Part shown: positions 58,606 through 64,000 of the stretch, one piece after another
Position numbering within the stretch: position 1 is the stretch's first letter
Layout of the letters: the number at the start of each line of letters is the position of its first letter
Assembly: GCA_030710605.1 (NCBI GenBank)
Contig: CP092874.1
Span: 66,805,881 to 66,869,880, forward strand
From: Cordylochernes scorpioides
Taxonomy: Eukaryota > Arthropoda > Arachnida > Pseudoscorpiones > Chernetidae
Length of the DNA stretch: 64,000 nucleotides
Reading direction: 5' to 3'
Program-made: the position numbers and the translations under genes
The notes under the pieces: model-generated
Told to the model about the DNA's origin: nothing
Seen by the model: the letters and a program-made list of their open reading frames with translations, nothing else
Databases searched by the model: none

Positions 58606-59424
58606 CAAGTATAATAAAAGATGCTCCTTCGTAAAACTTTTGATTCGTTATACAATAAAATCTGATGTTTGACAGCAAGTTTCTTTAGATATTAAGTATG
58701 GTGGAATCCCCCTAGCATCAGAAAGTGCCTAAAAATGGATTCAATGGGTCTTTCTCACTGTAGGAGATTGCTAAATGCTGATAAATATACAGCGTGTACT
58801 GTTTTTCTTGTTCTGAGATCTCCAAATTGATTTTTCACTAGATATTTTAGACCTTGTGGTGTTTAATTTCGGTTTCAAGACAATTGAAGCAACTCTATAA
58901 ACGAAATAAAATACTGTAGCGTAGTCTATTTGTTCTATGTTAATTTACATAATTTTTAATATCAAATTTTGCTATATTTATTTGCATTGGTTGGTTTTAA
59001 TTGTGAATGCTATATAAATTCGTACATCTTTAATTTGAGTAGTAGACTGTTCGTTGGTACCGAAGAGTAAAGCCCTTTTTCTACTTACCTATACCAGCAA
59101 CTATTTTTCAAACGGATAATATTGTTTCCAATTAGAGTTAGCAATGCCAGAGCAACGTACTGTAGGTAGTACTGCTTATGTTAGCACTCTCGGCCGAGTC
59201 AGCGGTTTCAGATTTTGCACTCTCGATCTTTCTAGTTAAGGGGTCGACAAACTTTTGAGTCGAAAGAGTCAAAAATTACAATTTTCAAAGTTTTAAAAGA
59301 ACCACACAATTTTTCTTGCCAACAATAAATAGTACTCACATAAATAATATTTACGTATGAACCTATATAAAGAGCCGTAGCTTCACATCCAAAGAGCTGT
59401 ATGTGGCTCGCAAGCCGCAGTTTG

Positions 59425-59602
59425 CCGACTTCCTGCTCTGGTCTATTTTGGCTGCTGCACTTTCGGCCACTCCAGAGAAGTTTCTTCAGGTGTTGCAACT
59501 ACCTCAGACGGGAGGTGAGAACCCTGCACTGTCAGCGCCCATTCGTTCCAGATGCGGTGTGAGGGAGCCATTCGTTCTGCCGGACGGACTGTCGACGAGG
59601 TA
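59425..59602 (+). other. Possible host exon with donor site
   Basis: GCCGCAG before TTTGCCGACTTCC could be an acceptor, and GACGAG|GTAAGGAG near 59598-59609 is a good donor. The frame between reads FADFLLWSILAAALSAT ... FVLPDGLSTR. Another frame ends at CGGGAG|GTGAGA. No family recognised. 58667-59424 shows nothing supported. Confidence 0.2.
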
Positions 59603-60409
59603 AGGAGCTGCTGTCTAGTTTGCTTGAGTCCTCACGGTCCTAGATATGTTGTTCTAAGGTCTAAATTGTGTGGGTAGTCTAAACTGGCGGTAATCACGTG
59701 GGATTGATTGATTAGAATGATAATGCTTATAATGCTGTTCTTGGACCTATTCCACTAGTGAGTGTAAATAACCTGAAAAGAGCGGTGGCTGCTTTCAAGA
59801 GTAAAGTCTTCTACTATTGTAGACATGTGACGATGCCCTTACCTAGATTCACAGAGATTTTGGTATGAAGTCCAGGATTAGATGTCCTAAAACTTCTAAA
59901 CATATTTAGATCATCTCAAAACTCTAGATTGTACAGTATATTAAAATTTATAATTATACCATTAAATACATCCCATGGATCCAACCCATCCCTGTGATGG
60001 TTATTCCGGAGGTTCTGTCCTGCATAGGGCCGCTAAGAGAGAAACATGGCCACCTTCTCCTCCTGCCTCCGCGGATAAAAGGCACAACCCAGTTCACATA
60101 TTCTAATTGATCATGAAATTTGATGTGATTCCATATGTGACGGAATCCTATTTTGATATTGTAGTTATTTATTTCCTTAATGTGTCTAACAGAAAATCCG
60201 ACACTGTTAGTTGGAGATATACTCTTACCTGCTGTATATCCTGAATGGCTTCAATGTTTGTCTCAACCAGGGAGCTGTTGGAGCACTATGGCACCCTCCC
60301 ACCATTCCTTTCAACATAACAACTGACTTCCATCCTACAATGCCCATCCTTCCAATACTTCAAATTTCCAAATCTCTTTTGAATGCCTTCCAATGAATCC
60401 CTAAACAAC

Positions 60410-60560
60410 AGACTGTGCTGACCGTCTACATGTTGTTAGACAGAGGTAAAATATTGTCCATTCCGCACACAGAGGCACACAAAAACACAGGCTGTGCTGA
60501 CCATATACATGTTGTTAGACAGAGGTAAAATATTGTCCATTCCGCACACACAAAAACACA
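60410..60560 (+). repeat. Tandem duplicate of about 80 bp with exon-like core
   Basis: CTGTGCTGACC...TACATGTTGTTAGACAGAGG occurs at about 60415 and 60490, both followed by GTAAAATATTGTCCATTCC. Each core is preceded by ACAG and ends in a donor-like AGAG|GTAAAA, reading VLT(V/I)YMLLDR. It could be a small duplicated exon or simply a tandem repeat. Confidence 0.4.
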
Positions 60561-60595
60561 CACATACAAAACGTCGCCCGTAACGAACGATGCAA

Positions 60596-60960
60596 TTAAT
60601 CAAAGTGCCAATAAACTTCCCTCATTATACCGTCCCGCGGAAATATCGGCGACAATTGGCCTCCGTTCTTATTGAGGAAAGTGGGGGCGACCTCGGCCAC
60701 CCTCGGGCCGAGCAAACGTCTCTCTGAAGGTAAGAACAGGAACATTTCAGAGAACCTGGTATCTGACACAGGAGAGAGAGAGAGCTTTGAGTAAAAGGGG
60801 TTCCTCAGGCATAGCTCCCTCATGATGATACAAGGCCTCAGGTCAAAGTTCTTCACCAGCTCCAGGAGCTCCAGCTTGGAGGTGTTGTAGCTGTTGACCA
60901 TCATGGACACGCCGATGCCGTGACAAGAGAGAGATCTTTTATCAACACATCCTAGTATCC
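60596..60960 (-). other. Open frame resembling a host exon
   Basis: The minus strand frame open from about 60963 to 60596 reads CHGIGVSMMVNSYNTSKLEL, LELVKNFDLRPCIIMRELCL and then less protein-like text. GC-richer than its surroundings and unrelated to the repeats here. A TAG near 60948 could be an acceptor. A plus-strand donor-like GAAG|GTAAGA (60730) gives a competing reading of the lower half. Family not recognised. Confidence 0.3.
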
Positions 60961-61188
60961 ATATTCAGCCATAGAGAATGAAAATGAAAACAAATATACT
61001 CTCGACACATATATAATTCAAGAGTACACGCAAGAGACTCATAGAAACCAGAGATTTCTAAATTTAGTTATTATTATAGATTGAATACAATTATATGATT
61101 GAGAGAGATTGAGATTGAAACTGATTTATTAGAACGTCCATATCAGATATATAAGGTTAAATACATAATAAAGAATAGTAGAGATATA

Positions 61189-61455
61189 CAGTTAAACCTG
61201 TTTATAGCGCCCCCTCTAAATAGAGCCTCCCTCTCTATAGCGCCAGATTTTAAATACGCAGTACGATGCGATTTACATTAAAAGTGACCTGTCTATAGCG
61301 CCCCTCTAAATAGCGCCTCCCTCTCTATAGCGCCAGATTTTAAATACGCAGTACGATGCGATTTACATTAAAAGTGACCTGTCTATAGCACCCTCTCTCT
61401 ATAGCACCCTATTTTGGTGAGTCCCAAGAGGGGAAGCTATAGACAGGTTTAACTA
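61189..61455. mobile_element. pogo/Tigger-type MITE, copy 2 with internal duplication
   Basis: Same ends as 24050-24225 (last base changed) and TA flank on the left. A block of about 92 bp starting at the subterminal CTGTCTATAGCG is present twice (with GCGCCAGATTTTAAATACGC in each), making it longer than copy 1. Confidence 0.8.
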
Positions 61456-61700
61456 TATATATAAAAATCACAATAATAATAACTGAATTAAAAAAAAACA
61501 TATATATTGGGCATTGCATTTTTTTATTCTAATATTTCGAGGGGTAACTCGCCTCTCTCTATCAAAGATATTTGTATTTTGAACGGAAAGACGTGAGAAG
61601 ATGGCCACTCTCGGTTTGTAAGACACCAACCTGGGAATTATCTCTCTGAATTCAAATATGACAACAAGTAAATATATACACACAACATATACCAGGTCTA

Positions 61701-62968
61701 TTAGTATGAAACGCGAAAATGGGCGCCAGAAGCCGCTGTGCAACTTTATTTGAGCCGACGGTGGCGCTGTTGTAGGCGTTTTGTTCTTTGACTCATGTGG
61801 CATCAGCATGCGTGCAGTTTTAGAAAAATTCAAATCGTGAAAAATTTCTGGAGCCCATGGAAAATGGCGATTTCCGAGCCAAAAAGTGCCCATTTGCGGG
61901 AAGTTTTGTTGTTCGCCTTCAACTGGAAGAAAATGGCCACTGAAGCCCACCGAATGCTCGAGGAAGTTTACAGCGACCACGCTCTGAGCAAATCACAGTG
62001 TTACAGGTGGTTTAAAAAATTCCAAAGTGGCGATTTTGAACTTGATAATGAACCACATGGAAAACCGCCCCAAAAGTTCGAGGACGCTGAACTGCAAGCT
62101 TTGTTGGATGAGGACAGTACCCAAATGCAGGAGAAACTCGCAAAACAGCTCCAGGTGTCTCAAGGTGCTGTTTCTCTACGTTTAAACAGCCTCGGAATGA
62201 CCCAAAAGCTTTCCAGATGGGTCCCCCACGAGTTGAGCGAAAGGCAGCAATAACGGCGTCTGGTAACCTGCGAAGGGCTGCTCGCCAGGCATGAAAAGAA
62301 GTCATTTTTGCACCGAATCGTAACTTCTGATGAGAAATGGATCCACTTCAGCAATCCTACGCGCCAAAAGTCGTGGGGCCTGCCCGGCCAATTTCCAAAA
62401 CAGACGCCTAGGCCCAATGGCTTCGGAAAAAAGGCAATGCTTTGCATAAGGTGGGACCAGACCGGCGTAGTATATTTCGAGCTCCTGAAACCTGGAAAAA
62501 TGGTCAATACTAGTCGCTACGAACAACAAATGCACAGTTTGAGAGAGGCGTTGAATGAAAAAAGACCGGAATGGCGTGAAAAGCACAACAACCTGATACT
62601 GCAGCATGACAACGATCCAGCCCACAACGCTACGATGGTCAAAAACACCATAAAAGACTTGGGCTGGGAACTCCTACCCCACCCGCCGTACTCACCAGAC
62701 TTAGCGCCGTCGGACTACCACCTTTTCACATCTTTAGGACACGCCCTAAAAAACCAGGAATTTTCGAACTCAGACATACTCCGAAAATGACTTGTTGACT
62801 GGTTCGACTCAAAAGGAATAGAAATTTTCAGACAAGGAATTCGAAAATTGCCTGAAAAGTGGTCCGAGTGTATAGCTAATCAGGGCAGTTACTTTGAATA
62901 AAAAATCTTTTGTTGTAAGGAATTGGTGAACTTTTGAATTCGTTGAAAATTTTCGCGTTTCATACTAA
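61701..62968 (+). mobile_element. mariner element, copy 2
   Basis: Terminal inverted repeats TTAGTATGAAACGCGAAAAT at 61701-61720 and 62949-62968, with TA on both sides (61699-61700 and 62969-62970). 1268 bp. The flanking DNA forms an imperfect palindrome around the TA (ATACCAGGTC / GATCTGGTAT). Confidence 0.95.
61861..62901 (+). pseudogene. mariner transposase with two in-frame stops
   Basis: One frame throughout, interrupted by TAA at 62251-62253 and TGA at 62788-62790. N-terminal part: FAFNWKKMATEAHRMLEEVY, CYRWFKKFQSGDF (helix-turn-helix). Catalytic part: first D in VTSDEKWIHF, second in LQHDNDPAHN, third in YSPDLAPSDYHLF, 34 residues between the last two (D34D). C-terminal GIRKLPEKWSECI ... 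GSYFE, stop at about 62901. A different subfamily from copy 1. All three catalytic Asp remain. Confidence 0.92.
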
Positions 62969-62974
62969 TAGATC

Positions 62975-63070
62975 TGGTATGTTGTTATATCGTGAAAAAG
63001 GTTGACGTTCAGCCAACTGAAATATTTGTAAATAAATAAATATTTTTTGATCCAATTAAAAATCTATATG
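62975..63070 (+). repeat. PLE-type terminal sequence, solitary
   Basis: AAAGGTTGACGTTCAGCCAAC, TGAAATATT, then AAATAAATATTTTTTGATCC; same family as 20885-20980 and the PLE-2 arms. Confidence 0.6.
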
Positions 63071-63124
63071 TGTTTGGGTGGTGTAGATATTTTATATTTA
63101 GTCGGATTGATATGTTATAGATAG

Positions 63125-63410
63125 AAAATACCGACCCGAGGTCGCTAGTTTGTGGCGACGGTCAATAGATGGCGTCTAGCTTTGACGCTTAATTTATTCC
63201 AAAATCACTTTATTAGGTAGAAGAACAACTTAGTTTTTGATAGTTGCAACAATGAATAATATGTGAAGGTTATTTACATATTAAACAAAATGTTAACGCT
63301 GTTCATGGCTGTCGGGAATCGAGAGTGTTACCCACTCGTCCACCGACTTCTATTACGCTTAATTTGATGCGAGGGGAGCCCTATGTTTTTAATAGAAAAT
63401 TCAATATATT
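63125..63410 (+). mobile_element. Retrozyme-like element, relative of 21424, split by SINE
   Basis: CCGACCCGAGGTCGCTAGTT, GTCAATAGATGGCGTC and, after the SINE, GAGGGGAGCCCTATG match 21690-21800. The hammerhead part is not included. Confidence 0.65.
63196..63354 (-). mobile_element. tRNA-derived SINE, family 2, copy D, reverse strand
   Basis: Reverse complement of the other copies. ACGCTTAATTT at 63185-63195 and 63355-63365 is an 11-bp target duplication, within the retrozyme-like relic. Confidence 0.85.
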
Positions 63411-63869
63411 TTACTGTGTCACTCTTAGTAAATTGTTACAAAAATCAAAAGATAAATTAAACTAAGATAAAGGATATTTTTTACAATTTGGTGATGTAAA
63501 AAAAAAACTGTTCTCAGGGAGGGAGGCTCTTCCATCTTGAGTCCTCCTCCAGACAAGGACAGGATCAATTTGAACCAATCTCAGTTCAATGTTTATATAA
63601 TACTTTTATTTTTTATATGATATGTTATAATTGTATCTCTTCTGAATTATGGTAATTCTTTCTGAGCCGTAGCTATATAGAATGGAGCAAGAATATTTTG
63701 GGGGATTTGATCATACTTATTATTTGAAGAAACATATTCGATGTTTATAAATGTTTCAAATAAATTTATTCGGATAATAATTAATTCTTTTGAATTATAT
63801 TCCATCTTATATTACACTATTTCTACTCGTATAATGTGTTTCTATTCTTTTGGAAAGGAATTTGACTCG

Positions 63870-63965
63870 TATGTTATAATACCTTGATAAAGGTTGGTAT
63901 TCAGCCAACTGAAATATTGGTAAAATAAATGATATTTTGATCTAATATATGCCTTTTTAATTGAA
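63870..63965 (+). repeat. PLE-type terminal sequence, solitary
   Basis: CTTGATAAAGGTTGGTATTC, AGCCAACTGAAATATTGG and ATATGCCTTTTTAATTG; same family as 20885-20980. The preceding 63411-63869 is AT-rich with nothing else supported. Confidence 0.65.
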
Positions 63966-64000
63966 GACTTATTTATGGATTTCTTTATTTTCAAAACATA

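Larger units (their letters stand above)
54436..58654. mobile_element. Penelope-like element 1, inverted dimer with 12-bp target duplication
   Basis: ATAAAATCTGAT at 54424-54435 and 58655-58666. A left-only tail of about 30 nt (54436-54466). Arms: 54467 to about 57495 (interrupted by an F1 element) and about 57495-58654, nearly identical where they overlap. The left arm reads reverse transcriptase then endonuclease on the minus strand; the right arm repeats the last part of this protein on the plus strand. Each outer end has the CTGTTGA ... GAAAGC motif. High arm identity suggests recent activity. Confidence 0.9.

Overview
The window looks like AT-rich, gene-poor chromosomal DNA from an animal, probably an invertebrate such as an arthropod. 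The evidence is its set of mobile elements: Ty3/Gypsy, Penelope-like elements (PLEs), mariner/Tc1, pogo-type MITEs, Helitrons, tRNA-derived SINEs and non-LTR remnants, plus two large satellites. There are no operons, rRNA genes or CRISPR arrays. No complete host gene is visible; the best host candidate is one possible 55-codon exon near 51 kb. The organism assignment is inference.

Layout. 0-2.8 kb: a SINE, a large hairpin element and a small hairpin. 2.8-14.2 kb: a 13-bp satellite in three blocks, split by a decayed Ty3/Gypsy element (4033-8583, LTRs almost identical, TSD AGTGT) and by a 139-bp island; it ends abruptly inside a Tc1 remnant (to 14673). 14.7-17 kb: a hairpin element with a hammerhead-like core, interrupted by a MITE, then further relics. 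18.5-19.9 kb: mariner copy 1. 21.4-21.8 kb: a tandem element of about 315 bp per unit with an apparently intact type I hammerhead ribozyme (retrozyme-like). 23-26 kb: a LINE tail, a pogo-type MITE and a minisatellite. 26.3-28.1 kb: PLE-2. 28.1-34 kb: SINEs, a TRIM-like LTR element, a decayed hairpin and a 74-bp repeat. 35.7-38.3 kb: a 51-bp satellite. 39-42 kb: hairpin element, Tc1, Helitron, SINE. 43-49.9 kb: hammerhead-bearing relics, a tandem Helitron carrying two tRNA-Gly-like copies, and a degenerate LINE. 51.3-51.9 kb: a 34-bp minisatellite. 54.4-58.7 kb: PLE-1, an inverted dimer with reverse transcriptase and GIY-YIG parts, itself hit by a hairpin element. 58.7-64 kb: possible exons, a pogo-type MITE, mariner copy 2 and SINE/PLE pieces.

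How the parts may work together. Two PLEs and at least three families of short hairpin elements share one architecture: long inverted arms, a single extra tail of about 30-40 nt on one side only, and target duplications of 12-20 bp. The short families also share an AGATGGC motif in the tail or end. Several carry hammerhead-ribozyme cores or halves of them. The simplest reading is that the PLE reverse transcriptase/endonuclease mobilises a set of non-autonomous, ribozyme-bearing passengers. Shared architecture, long TSDs and ribozyme motifs are seen in the sequence; mobilisation by PLE is inference.
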